Shown here: one piece after another, positions 19,126 through 26,872 of the stretch | Numbering within the stretch: the first letter of the stretch is position 1 | Layout of the letters: every line of letters starts with the position of its first letter | Source: Pseudomonadota bacterium | GTDB lineage: Bacteria; Pseudomonadota; Gammaproteobacteria; Burkholderiales; Thiobacillaceae | Direction: 5' to 3' | Assembly (NCBI GenBank): GCA_021820845.1 | Contig: JAKADC010000010.1 | Location: 16,214-80,213 of the forward strand | DNA: 64,000 bases | Notes under the pieces: model-generated | Database searches by the model: none | What the model was told of the DNA's origin: nothing | What the model saw: only the letters and a program-made list of their open reading frames with translations | Position numbers and translations under genes: made by a program

Positions 19126-19470
19126 ATGGCGGCATGGCTGATTCCCGCAGTGAAGGCGATCCTGCCCTTGATCGAACCGATCGTCTCGTCGGCGCTGCCG
19201 GTGTTCACGACCCGCAAGGGCGACGCCGCGGCGCCGGATCCGATCGGCGTGCTGCAGCAGCAGGTCGCCGAACTGCAGGCGGCCAGTTCGCAGAATGCGC
19301 TCTACGTCAAGGAACTGGCGGAGCAGCTCGAAAAGACCGTCACCGCGCTCGAGGGCGCCGCGGCGCTTGCCGAGTCGCGCTTTAGACGGACTACGCTGCT
19401 GTGCGGCGCGGCGATCGCGCTGGCGTTGATCGCTTCCGGAATCTCGCTCACCGTCGCCGTCCTCCGCTAG
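19126..19470 (+). CDS. Small coiled-coil membrane protein (114 aa)
   Basis: I do not recognise a family. AAGGAG about six bases before the ATG supports the start. The N-terminus is hydrophobic (LIPAVKAILPLIEPIVSSALPVF), the middle (residues 40-85) is a predicted coiled coil rich in Gln, Ala, Glu and Leu, and the C-terminus is a membrane segment (TTLLCGAAIALALIASGISLTVAVL). The layout suggests an oligomeric tail-anchored inner-membrane protein. It follows the photolyase gene by 60 bases and ends at a terminator. Confidence 0.7.
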   Translation: MAAWLIPAVKAILPLIEPIVSSALPVFTTRKGDAAAPDPIGVLQQQVAELQAASSQNALYVKELAEQLEKTVTALEGAAALAESRFRRTTLLCGAAIALALIASGISLTVAVLR

Positions 19471-19494
19471 CGAACGTCGCGTCACGCGCAGGAA

Positions 19495-19524
19495 CAAAAA
19501 AGCCGGGCAGCGCCCGGCTTTTCC
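19495..19524. terminator. Bidirectional intrinsic terminator
   Basis: Stem AAGCCGGGC / GCCCGGCTT with loop AGC, A-rich before and T-rich after, between the convergent small membrane protein gene and fbp. Confidence 0.8.
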
Positions 19525-19543
19525 GTCGACGGCCTGGCGAGAC

Positions 19544-20557
19544 TCAGGCGGCCTTTTCGTGATGGTAGCCCGTCACGGTGTCGACTTCGGCCTTGGAACC
19601 GAGGATCACCGGGACGCGCTGGTGCAGGCCTTCGGGATCGATGTCGAGAATGCGCTGATAGCCGGTGGTCGCGGCGCCGCCCGCCTGCTCGACGATGAAC
19701 GCCATCGGATTGGCCTCGTACAACAGGCGCAGCTTGCCGGCCTTGGCCGGATCCTTGGTGTCCTTGGGGTACATGAAGATGCCGCCGCGGGTGAGAATGC
19801 GGTGCACTTCGGCGACCATCGAGGCGACCCAGCGCATGTTGAAGTCCTTGCCGCGCGGGCCGGTCTTGCCGGCGAGGCACTCGTCGACGTAGCGCTGCAC
19901 GGGTTTTTCCCAGAAACGCATGTTGGACGCGTTGATCGCGAATTCCTTGGTCTCGGTCGGGATGCGCATGTTGGGGTGGGTCAGCACGAATTCGCCGACG
20001 TCGCGGTCGAGCGTGAAGCCGTTGGTGCCGTGGCCGAAGGTCAGCACCAGCATCGTCGACGAGCCGTAGATCGCGTAGCCGGCGCACACCTGCTGGGTGC
20101 CGGGCTGCAGGAAGTCTTCTGCCTTGGCGGCGCGGCCGGCGACCGGGGCCTTGAGGATCGAGAAGATCGTGCCGACGGAGATGTTGACGTCGACGTTCGA
20201 CGAGCCGTCGAGCGGGTCGAACACGAGGAGGTACTTGCCGAGCGGGTACTTCGCCGGGATCGCATAGACGTCGTCCATTTCCTCCGACGCCATGCCGGCG
20301 AGGTGCCCGGCCCACTCGTTGGAGCGGATCATGATGTCGTTGGTGATGACGTCGAGCTTCTTCTGCGTTTCGCCTTGCACGTTCTCGGACTCGAGCGCAC
20401 CCATGACGCCCAGCAGCGCGCCTTTGTTGACCGCGTTGGAAATCGCCTTGCAGGCGGTGACGACGTCGTTCAGGAGCGAGGTGAAGTCGCCGGTCGCGCC
20501 GGCGGTGCGGCGCTGCTCTTCGATGATGAACTGGGTGAGGGTGGTGCCCGTGTGCAT
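19544..20557 (-). CDS. fbp: Fructose-1,6-bisphosphatase, class I
   Basis: Hydrolyses fructose 1,6-bisphosphate in gluconeogenesis and, in autotrophs, in the Calvin cycle. 337 aa, close to E. coli Fbp. The metal/phosphate motif [14 protein letters not shown] is near residue 115 and the substrate site [18 protein letters not shown] segment near 205. The ATG at 20557 is preceded by TGGAG at six bases and yields [15 protein letters not shown], the family start; the open frame upstream covers the promoter. The promoter region holds a 16-base palindrome (see 20598-20626). Confidence 0.96.
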   Translation of the reverse strand: MHTGTTLTQFIIEEQRRTAGATGDFTSLLNDVVTACKAISNAVNKGALLGVMGALESENVQGETQKKLDVITNDIMIRSNEWAGHLAGMASEEMDDVYAIPAKYPLGKYLLVFDPLDGSSNVDVNISVGTIFSILKAPVAGRAAKAEDFLQPGTQQVCAGYAIYGSSTMLVLTFGHGTNGFTLDRDVGEFVLTHPNMRIPTETKEFAINASNMRFWEKPVQRYVDECLAGKTGPRGKDFNMRWVASMVAEVHRILTRGGIFMYPKDTKDPAKAGKLRLLYEANPMAFIVEQAGGAATTGYQRILDIDPEGLHQRVPVILGSKAEVDTVTGYHHEKAA

Positions 20558-20597
20558 GAACGTCTCCAGAAAACGGATGAAAATATCAGAATAATCA

Positions 20598-20626
20598 AAT
20601 ATTTTATCACGTGATAAAGACATCAA
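20598..20626 (-). promoter_or_regulatory. Predicted fbp promoter containing a 16-base palindrome
   Basis: On the minus strand TTGATG (20621-20626) and AATATT (20598-20603) are 17 bases apart. The perfect palindrome TTTATCACGTGATAAA (20603-20618) fills the spacer, the usual place for a repressor operator. The region is strikingly AT-rich for this genome. No regulator can be named from the site alone. Confidence 0.5.
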
Positions 20627-20662
20627 ATAGCCCGAGGCCCGAGCCGGTGGCGCGCGGCCGGG

Positions 20663-20690
20663 GCAAAAAAACCCGCCCAACGGCGGGTTG
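20663..20690 (-). terminator. Intrinsic terminator after the PEP-CTERM-like gene
   Basis: On the minus strand AACCCGCC, loop GTTG, GGCGGGTT is followed directly by a run of T. It lies about 20 bases after the stop of the upstream secreted-protein gene and shields fbp. Confidence 0.85.
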
Positions 20691-20708
20691 ATGCGGGTTT
20701 TCGGTAAT

Positions 20709-21425
20709 TCAGCCGCGAATGCGGCGGCGCACGCGGAAGCCGACCAGTCCCGCTCCGGCGAGCATCGTCACCCAGGTGGCGGTTTCCGACACGGGCGTCA
20801 TGGGCGTGGCGACGGTCAGGGATTTGAGCTTGGCGAAGTCGTCGATTTGGCCGATGCCGGCCGCCACGGCGATCCAGTTATAGGTTCCGCTGAAGGAGGT
20901 CAGATTGATCCAGCGGTTGCCCTGTAGGGTGTCGATGTTGTTGATCGAGAGTGCGGCGGCCGAACTGTCCAGTTTCGAGGGGTTCGTCCTCGAAACCTTC
21001 AATGGGCTGGTGCCGGCCCAGAGATTGAGGTCGGAGTCGCTGTTGAATTGTTGCAGGTTCAGCGACTGGAGAGTGACCGGCGCGGAAAAGCTGAACAGGA
21101 TCATGTCGCTGCCGCCACCCACATTGTCGAGCGTCGTCGTGGCGCAGTTGCTCGTCCCCGCGCAGACGCCGAGCCCGGACGACGGGTCGCTGGTCAGCGT
21201 GGCGGCCGTGAAATTGAGCGATCTGTTCGCCTTGAGTTGGGTCCACCAGCCGGTGGCGGTGAGCGCGATGCCGCTCGTGGGATCCGTATAGGTGTAGCTG
21301 TTGCCGCTTCCCTGCGTCAACGTACCGAGTCCGGAGACGAAGGAGAAGGAGATCGGCACGGCCTGCGCCTGGCTCGATGCCAGCACGAGGCCGAGAACGG
21401 CGATGATTCGATTGAACGCGGTCAT
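20709..21425 (-). CDS. PEP-CTERM-like secreted protein
   Basis: A 238-residue secreted protein. An N-terminal signal peptide ([22 protein letters not shown]) is followed by a Ser/Thr/Asn-rich beta-type domain with one cysteine pair ([12 protein letters not shown]), and the C-terminus has the tripartite sorting layout: a short motif, a hydrophobic helix ([13 protein letters not shown]) and an arginine cluster (RVRRRIRG). The motif reads VSETATW instead of the usual VPEPATW, so recognition by an exosortase is likely but not certain. AGGAG seven bases upstream fixes the ATG at 21425. In exosortase bacteria such proteins go to the surface or extracellular matrix. Confidence 0.8.
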   Translation of the reverse strand: MTAFNRIIAVLGLVLASSQAQAVPISFSFVSGLGTLTQGSGNSYTYTDPTSGIALTATGWWTQLKANRSLNFTAATLTSDPSSGLGVCAGTSNCATTTLDNVGGGSDMILFSFSAPVTLQSLNLQQFNSDSDLNLWAGTSPLKVSRTNPSKLDSSAAALSINNIDTLQGNRWINLTSFSGTYNWIAVAAGIGQIDDFAKLKSLTVATPMTPVSETATWVTMLAGAGLVGFRVRRRIRG

Positions 21426-21600
21426 GTCTGCTCCTGTTTGAACGGCGGCCGGGCGCGCACCCGGCTGCCGCATTTTCCAGGAATTGAGCAACATGTGTGC
21501 CCCGCTCCGGCTGCCATGAATAACTGATTGATCAAAAAGGATAACTTGACTTCCGTTCGACGCCGTTCCGCGCGCCGGCCGGCGTCCGGAATGACGAAAT

Positions 21601-22497
21601 TCAGTCAGTCCCGCCGACAAGCTGGTCGGAGCGGGTGAAGGTCCAGGTGCGCGTGATCGACAGGATGTCGGTTTTTTTCCGCATCTCGTCGGGGAAAGGC
21701 GCGTAGGGCGCGGCGAGCTGGACGATCCGGATCGCGGCCGCGTCGAGGATCTTGGAACCCGACGACCGGTCGATGTCGACCTTCTCGACGCGGCCGTTGG
21801 AAAAGATCGACACGGTGAGCCGCAGGCTGCCGTAGATGCCCTGGCGCCGTGCCGCCTCGGGATAGTTGACGTTGCCGATGCGTTCGACCTTCGCGACCCA
21901 GTCCTCGACATACCGCGCGAACGCGTACTCGCGCACGTTGGCGCCGACGAAGGTCCGCTTCGGGCGTTTCTGGTATTCGTCCCACTGCTGCGAGATGCGC
22001 GCCTGCAACTGGGCCATTTCGCGGGCCTGCTCGTTGAGCTGGCTGGCGTCGACGCTCGGCTGAGGCGTGGGCTCGGGCGCCGTGTCCGACGGCCGGTTCT
22101 GCACCTCGCTGTCGGCCTTCAACTGGCTCATCAGCGCCTTGGCCTGCCTTTCGAGGGCGGCCACCTTCGCCTGCGCCGCCACCTCCTCGCTTCCGGTCTG
22201 GCTGCGGGGGCTCGCCGGCAATGGGCTTTTCAGCCTGCGGTCCTCGTCGGTGTTGCCGCCGCCCGCCAGATTCACCTGCGCCAGCGCATCGGGATTGAGC
22301 GGCGCTTCGGCGGTCTTGGCGTTGACCAGCACCACCTCCATCGGCAGGTTGGGGTCCTCGAACAGGCGCGGGTTGACGTGCACGAAGTGGGTCGACAGCA
22401 CCATGCCGTGCACCGCCGCGGACGCCAGCAGGGCCAGCGCCATGCGCGTGCTCTGCTTGGACGGGGCGGAGAGAGTGGGGGACGGGGCAGACACCAT
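21601..22497 (-). CDS. TonB-like energy transducer / periplasmic-spanning protein
   Basis: A 298-residue protein with one N-terminal membrane anchor (ALALLASAAVHGMVLS), a long Gln/Ala/Pro-rich periplasmic section with a likely coiled coil (residues 115-185), and a C-terminal TonB-type domain (VNYPEAARRQGIYGSLRLTVSIFSNGRVEKVDI). The C-terminal domain would contact outer-membrane receptors. No exbB or exbD is next to it, so it is either a stand-alone TonB paralogue or a TonB-fold protein of other use. The ATG at 22497 is preferred to the TTG at 22518. It ends the mpl-led gene run. Confidence 0.8.
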   Translation of the reverse strand: MVSAPSPTLSAPSKQSTRMALALLASAAVHGMVLSTHFVHVNPRLFEDPNLPMEVVLVNAKTAEAPLNPDALAQVNLAGGGNTDEDRRLKSPLPASPRSQTGSEEVAAQAKVAALERQAKALMSQLKADSEVQNRPSDTAPEPTPQPSVDASQLNEQAREMAQLQARISQQWDEYQKRPKRTFVGANVREYAFARYVEDWVAKVERIGNVNYPEAARRQGIYGSLRLTVSIFSNGRVEKVDIDRSSGSKILDAAAIRIVQLAAPYAPFPDEMRKKTDILSITRTWTFTRSDQLVGGTD

Positions 22498-22526
22498 GGG
22501 AACCGGATGTGGGCGCAAGCGTGATT

Positions 22527-24392
22527 CTACGAAAGCGCGGCGCGGCTGTCAGGCGGTGTTTCCAGCGTCTCCCGATACTCCGCGTGGAAGCTGATGTCGA
22601 GCAGGTCGATATCGGAGATCGCGAGCAACACTTTCGATCCGGGCGCGATGCCCGCCACCGAGGGCGCGCGCGTCACCATCGGCAGATTGTCGAAGCGCAC
22701 CAGGTCCTCGCGGATCACGCTGGCGCTCACTTCATGGATGCTTTCCTGCATCAGCCAGCGCAGCATCCAGTAACGCTCGATTCGTCGCTGGAAGTCCGCA
22801 TAGGCGTCGTATGCCTGCTCGAAGTCGCGTATCGTCGAGAACAGCTCCTCGCTTCTCGGCGGATAGACCGGATCGGCACCCTGCACGATGCTGATCAGCT
22901 GGCGCTGGTTGACCAGGTCGACGTAGCGCCGCAGCGGCGAGGACGACCATGCGTACTGGTCGACACCGAGGCCGACGTGCGGGTCGGGCGAGGTCGTCAT
23001 GCGCGTCTTGCCGTTGGCCTGGGCGCGGTAGATGCCCGGCACCCGCTTTTCGGCCAGCCAGCCGCCCCAGTGCGCGTTGGCGAAAATCATGAGTTCGGAC
23101 ACCACCTTGTCGATCGGGCTTCCGCGCTTGCGCGGCACGATGCTGATGTGTTCATTGTCGAGCTTGAAGGTGTAGTCGACGCGGTCGATGGTATCGGCCT
23201 TCCCGCGCCCGGCCTCGAGCACGGCCGCGAAATCGTGCAGCCACTCGAGCTCGCGGCGGTAGGGATAATCGGGGATGTCCGGATTGCGCAGCGTTCCATC
23301 GTTGAACAGCGCTTCCAGCGTCTCGTGGCGCAGGTTGTCGGCGATGTGCACCATCTCGAGCCTGGTCTCGGCGCCGAGCACGCGCCGGTCGGGCGCGACG
23401 TCGACGTACAGCGACAGCGCCGGGCAGTCGTGGGTTTCGCCGAGCGTGTAGTGGTGGATCAGCGCCTCGGGCAGCATGGTGATCTTGCTGCCCGGATAGT
23501 AGACGGTCGACAGCCGCTCGCGCGCGACCTTGTCTAGTTCCGAGCCGGGCGCGATGCCGAGCGCGGGGGCGGCGATGTGGATGCCGACGCGGACCCGGTC
23601 GTCCAGCCACTGTACCGACAGCGCATCGTCGATTTCGGTCGTCGCCTCGTCGTCCATCGAGAACGCACGTACCGAGCTCTTGGGCAATTCAGGGGGATCG
23701 ATCGGCTCGCTGACGGCGGCGAAGCCGGCGCCGCGCGGAAACCATTCGAGCAGGAAGGTCGCCAGGTGGAAGTCGAGCGCCGACGGAATCGCGCCGCAGC
23801 GTTCGATCAATCGCAATTGGGACAGCCCGCTGGCCGCCGCCGCGTCCTCCAGTGCCTTGTATTCGAGCGTGTTCTTGTCGGGCGCGATGAGGATGCGCGG
23901 GATCAGCGACGCATACTCGGGCGGCAGGCGGAACGCCGCGAGTTCCGCCGCCAGATGCGTCTGCCGCTCGGCGGCGAGGCGTTTCTTCTCCAGCCCCGCC
24001 TTCGCCGCCGCGAGCGTCTCGGAGGGCGCCGGGCGGTAGCGCCCCTTGCCCTTCTTGTGGAAATGGATCGGCGACGCATGCAGCTTCAGCAGCAGGGCCG
24101 CGGATTCCGCGGGCCGCGGCGCATGGCCGTAATAGTCGCGCGCCAGCTGCTCGAAGCCGAATTCGTCGCTGCCGGCGGCCTCCCACAGGAAGTCGACGTC
24201 GAGGTCTCCGGCGAGCGTCTCCGCCTCGGCCATCACCTCATTCGGAGCCGGCGCGGCAAAGCGCAGCAGGATGCTGGCCGACTTGATCTTGCTGCGTTTG
24301 CCCGAGGCGGCTTCCACCTGCGCCGTCGCCTCGGTTTCGGACAGGATGGAGCCGGCCTTGAAATGGCCGTCCTCTTCAAAAATCAGGTGCAT
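22527..24392 (-). CDS. RNB-domain ribonuclease (RNase II-like)
   Basis: Predicted 3'-5' exoribonuclease of 621 aa. The RNB catalytic loop reads MDDEATTEIDDALS near residue 250; aligned by eye with RNase II (D201, D207, D209, D210) the second acidic residue is Glu rather than Asp. VGIHIAAPA, YYPGSKITMLPEAL, the KTRMTTSPDPH segment and WSSPLRRYVDLVNQRQL are further RNB motifs. The N-terminal 200 residues differ from E. coli RNase II cold-shock domains, and a short S1-like segment may close the C-terminus. It lies six bases after the esterase gene. Confidence 0.88.
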   Translation of the reverse strand: MHLIFEEDGHFKAGSILSETEATAQVEAASGKRSKIKSASILLRFAAPAPNEVMAEAETLAGDLDVDFLWEAAGSDEFGFEQLARDYYGHAPRPAESAALLLKLHASPIHFHKKGKGRYRPAPSETLAAAKAGLEKKRLAAERQTHLAAELAAFRLPPEYASLIPRILIAPDKNTLEYKALEDAAAASGLSQLRLIERCGAIPSALDFHLATFLLEWFPRGAGFAAVSEPIDPPELPKSSVRAFSMDDEATTEIDDALSVQWLDDRVRVGIHIAAPALGIAPGSELDKVARERLSTVYYPGSKITMLPEALIHHYTLGETHDCPALSLYVDVAPDRRVLGAETRLEMVHIADNLRHETLEALFNDGTLRNPDIPDYPYRRELEWLHDFAAVLEAGRGKADTIDRVDYTFKLDNEHISIVPRKRGSPIDKVVSELMIFANAHWGGWLAEKRVPGIYRAQANGKTRMTTSPDPHVGLGVDQYAWSSSPLRRYVDLVNQRQLISIVQGADPVYPPRSEELFSTIRDFEQAYDAYADFQRRIERYWMLRWLMQESIHEVSASVIREDLVRFDNLPMVTRAPSVAGIAPGSKVLLAISDIDLLDISFHAEYRETLETPPDSRAALS

Positions 24393-24397
24393 GAAAA

Positions 24398-24955
24398 TCA
24401 GAAATCCAGGATGGTTTGGAAGTGGCGTTCGAATCCGGCGAAGCCGTGGTCACCGCCCTCTTCGATGATCTGCCTGGCGCCCTTGTAATAGGCGACCGCG
24501 TCGCGATAGTCGAGCACCTCGTCGCCGGTCTGCGCCAGCAGCAGGTAGCGCGCCGGCTGCGAGATCACGGGCAGGTCGAGTGCCGCGAGTTCGGCCAGGT
24601 GCGCCTCGGTAAGTTCCCACTTCTCCCCGCTGTGCCAGTTGGTCTGCGGACCGAGCGCACCGCGCATCAATGTGTGTGCGTGCACGGCCGGGTTCACCAG
24701 CACGGCTTTCCAGCCGTGCGCCTCGGCCAGATACGTGGCGTAGAAGCCGCCCAGCGAGCTGCCGACCAACGTGACCGCGCCGGGCTGTCGCCGCGACAGT
24801 TCGGCCTCGATCTGCGCGACGGCCTCGCGCGGGCTGTTGGAGAGCGCCGGGCAGTAATAGTCCGCCTGCCGCCCGAGCCCGGCCATGTGTTCACCCAGCT
24901 GCCGGGCCTTGCCGGACGCGGGGGAGGAATTGAAGCCGTGAAGATAGACGATCAT
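24398..24955 (-). CDS. YqiA/YcfP-family alpha/beta hydrolase
   Basis: Small esterase-like protein of 185 aa. The start IVYLHGFNSSPASGKARQL, the nucleophile elbow VGSSLGGFYATYLAE (Ser near residue 67) and the C-terminal catalytic His (GGDHGFAGFE) are all present, with an Asp in LAQTGDEVLDYRD. The family includes E. coli YqiA; substrates are small esters or unknown. It lies between a DUF302 gene and the RNB gene in a same-strand run. Confidence 0.87.
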   Translation of the reverse strand: MIVYLHGFNSSPASGKARQLGEHMAGLGRQADYYCPALSNSPREAVAQIEAELSRRQPGAVTLVGSSLGGFYATYLAEAHGWKAVLVNPAVHAHTLMRGALGPQTNWHSGEKWELTEAHLAELAALDLPVISQPARYLLLAQTGDEVLDYRDAVAYYKGARQIIEEGGDHGFAGFERHFQTILDF

Positions 24956-25029
24956 CGCCGAATTTTACCGGGGCGGCTCGGATAACAGAAACCGCCGCTC
25001 GCCGCGGCGCGGCGACGGAGCGCGACGCG

Positions 25030-25419
25030 TCACGGCAGCTTCCAGGCGTCGAGCGAGGCCAGCAGTTGCCGGAAGATGGCGTCGAGTTCGCCGGCCAGCG
25101 CGTCGAGCGCCGGATTGGCGTAAGGCCTGAAGACGTCCGCGGCGGGGCGGTACGCGATCCAGGTGGCGCCGTCCGCGTCGTACAGATGGATGCGCAGCGG
25201 AATGTCGATGCCGGCCGTCTTTTCCGCCGCCCACACCCTGGCCGCGTAGTCCGGCCGAAAGACTTCGAGCACCTGGTCGGCCGCGACGCTGATGCCTTTT
25301 TTCGCGCAATTGGCCTGGCCGTTGGCGTGCGCGACGAGGCCCATCGGGTAGGCGGCGATGGCGGCGACGAGCTTGTCCGCCGCTTCGTCCGCCGAGAGCG
25401 ACACCTTGAAACGAATCAT
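25030..25419 (-). CDS. DUF302 domain protein
   Basis: Cytoplasmic protein of 129 aa with the DUF302 fold: an N-terminal strand-helix (FKVSLSADEAADKLVAAI), the motif VLEVFRPDYAARVW and IDIPLRIHLYDADGATWIAYRP. DUF302 proteins are small, conserved and of unknown function. A second, secreted DUF302 protein is encoded at 34065-34586. It follows mpl by about 40 bases. Confidence 0.82.
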   Translation of the reverse strand: MIRFKVSLSADEAADKLVAAIAAYPMGLVAHANGQANCAKKGISVAADQVLEVFRPDYAARVWAAEKTAGIDIPLRIHLYDADGATWIAYRPAADVFRPYANPALDALAGELDAIFRQLLASLDAWKLP

Positions 25420-25458
25420 GCTTCCTCCAGTTCGGTTGTGGGCGCGACGCCGGCGTAT

Positions 25459-26844
25459 TCAGGCCGGCTTCGGTGCCGGCACGATCTCCTCCCGATAGCG
25501 CTGATGCAGCGCGTCCAGGAGCTTTGCGTGAATCCCGCCGAACCCGCCGTTGCTCATCATCAGCACGTGGTCGCCGGGCCGGGCGTCGTCGACCAGCTGC
25601 GCGACGAGCGCGTCGAGGTCGTCGAACACCCGTGCCTTGTCGCCCAGCGGCGCCAGCGCCGCGGCGGCATCCCAGCCGAGGTTGGCGCCCAGGCAGTAGA
25701 CGCGGTCGGCGCCGGCGAGACTGTCCGGCAGCGCGGCCTTCATGACGCCGAGCTTCATGGTGTTGGAGCGCGGCTCCAGCACGGCGAGGATGCGCGAATC
25801 GCCGACCTTCGCCCGCAGGCCTTCGACGGTGGTCGCGATGGCGGTCGGATGGTGGGCGAAGTCGTCGTAGACGGTGATGCCATGCACGGTGCCGCGGATC
25901 TCCATGCGGCGTTTGACGTTCTCGAAACGCGACAGGGCGTCGGTCGCGGCGGCGGCGGGCACGCCGGCGTGGCGCGCGGCGGCGATTGCGGCGAGCGCGT
26001 TCATGCGGTTGTGCTCGCCGATGAGCCCCCATTCCACGCGACCCTGCTGCGCGCCGTCGAGAAAGACATCGAAGCTGCCGTTCGCGTCGGGTGTGCCGGC
26101 CGTCCAGCCGCCGGTGCGGCCGAATCTTTCCACGGGCGTCCAGCAGCCGCGTTCGAGCGCATGCGCGAGGTTGGCGTCGTCGCCGTTGACGACGATGAGG
26201 CCGTTGCCGGGAAGGGTGCGCACCAGGTGGTGGAACTGGGTCTCGATCGCGGCGAGGTCGGGAAAGATGTCGGCGTGGTCGTATTCGAGATTGTTGAGGA
26301 TCGCGGTGCGCGGGCGGTAGTGCACGAACTTCGAGCGCTTGTCGAAGAAGGCGGTGTCGTATTCGTCGGCCTCGATGACGAAGAAGGGGCTGTCGGTGAG
26401 CCGCGCCGACACGCCGAAATTCTGCGGGATGCCGCCGATGAGGAAACCGGGATTCATGCGCGCGTCGTCGAGAATCCACGCCAGCATCGCCGAGGTGGTG
26501 GTCTTGCCGTGCGTGCCGGCGACCGCGAGCACCCATTTGTCGCGCAGGACGTTCTCGGCCAGCCACTGCGGGCCGGACGTGTACGCGAGGCCGCGCGCGA
26601 GGATCGCCTCCATCAGCGGATTGCCGCGCGTGACGACGTTGCCGACGACGAAGATGTCGGCGCCGATATCGGCCTGGCCGGCGTCGTAGCCCTCGATGAG
26701 ATCGATGCCGAGCGCGCGCAACTGGTCGGACATCGGCGGGTAGACGTTGGCGTCGCAGCCCGTGACGGTGTGGCCGGCCGCGCGGGCGATCGCCGCGATG
26801 CCGCCCATGAAGGTGCCGCAGATGCCGAGGATGTGGATGTGCAT
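25459..26844 (-). CDS. mpl: UDP-N-acetylmuramate:L-alanyl-gamma-D-glutamyl-meso-diaminopimelate ligase
   Basis: Murein-recycling ligase that joins the recovered tripeptide to UDP-MurNAc. 461 aa with Mur-ligase features: N-terminal UDP-binding motif HILGICGTFMGGIA, ATP loop AVAGTHGKTTTSAMLAWIL, EADEYDTAFFD, NLEYDHADIF and the C-terminal VYDDFAHHPTAI. The ICGTFMGG start and the AGTHGKTTT loop separate Mpl from MurC. First gene of the run mpl - DUF302 - esterase - RNB - TonB-like. Confidence 0.95.
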   Translation of the reverse strand: MHIHILGICGTFMGGIAAIARAAGHTVTGCDANVYPPMSDQLRALGIDLIEGYDAGQADIGADIFVVGNVVTRGNPLMEAILARGLAYTSGPQWLAENVLRDKWVLAVAGTHGKTTTSAMLAWILDDARMNPGFLIGGIPQNFGVSARLTDSPFFVIEADEYDTAFFDKRSKFVHYRPRTAILNNLEYDHADIFPDLAAIETQFHHLVRTLPGNGLIVVNGDDANLAHALERGCWTPVERFGRTGGWTAGTPDANGSFDVFLDGAQQGRVEWGLIGEHNRMNALAAIAAARHAGVPAAAATDALSRFENVKRRMEIRGTVHGITVYDDFAHHPTAIATTVEGLRAKVGDSRILAVLEPRSNTMKLGVMKAALPDSLAGADRVYCLGANLGWDAAAALAPLGDKARVFDDLDALVAQLVDDARPGDHVLMMSNGGFGGIHAKLLDALHQRYREEIVPAPKPA

Positions 26845-26872
26845 GATCGGTAGGAGGTGAGGAACGTGCGGA

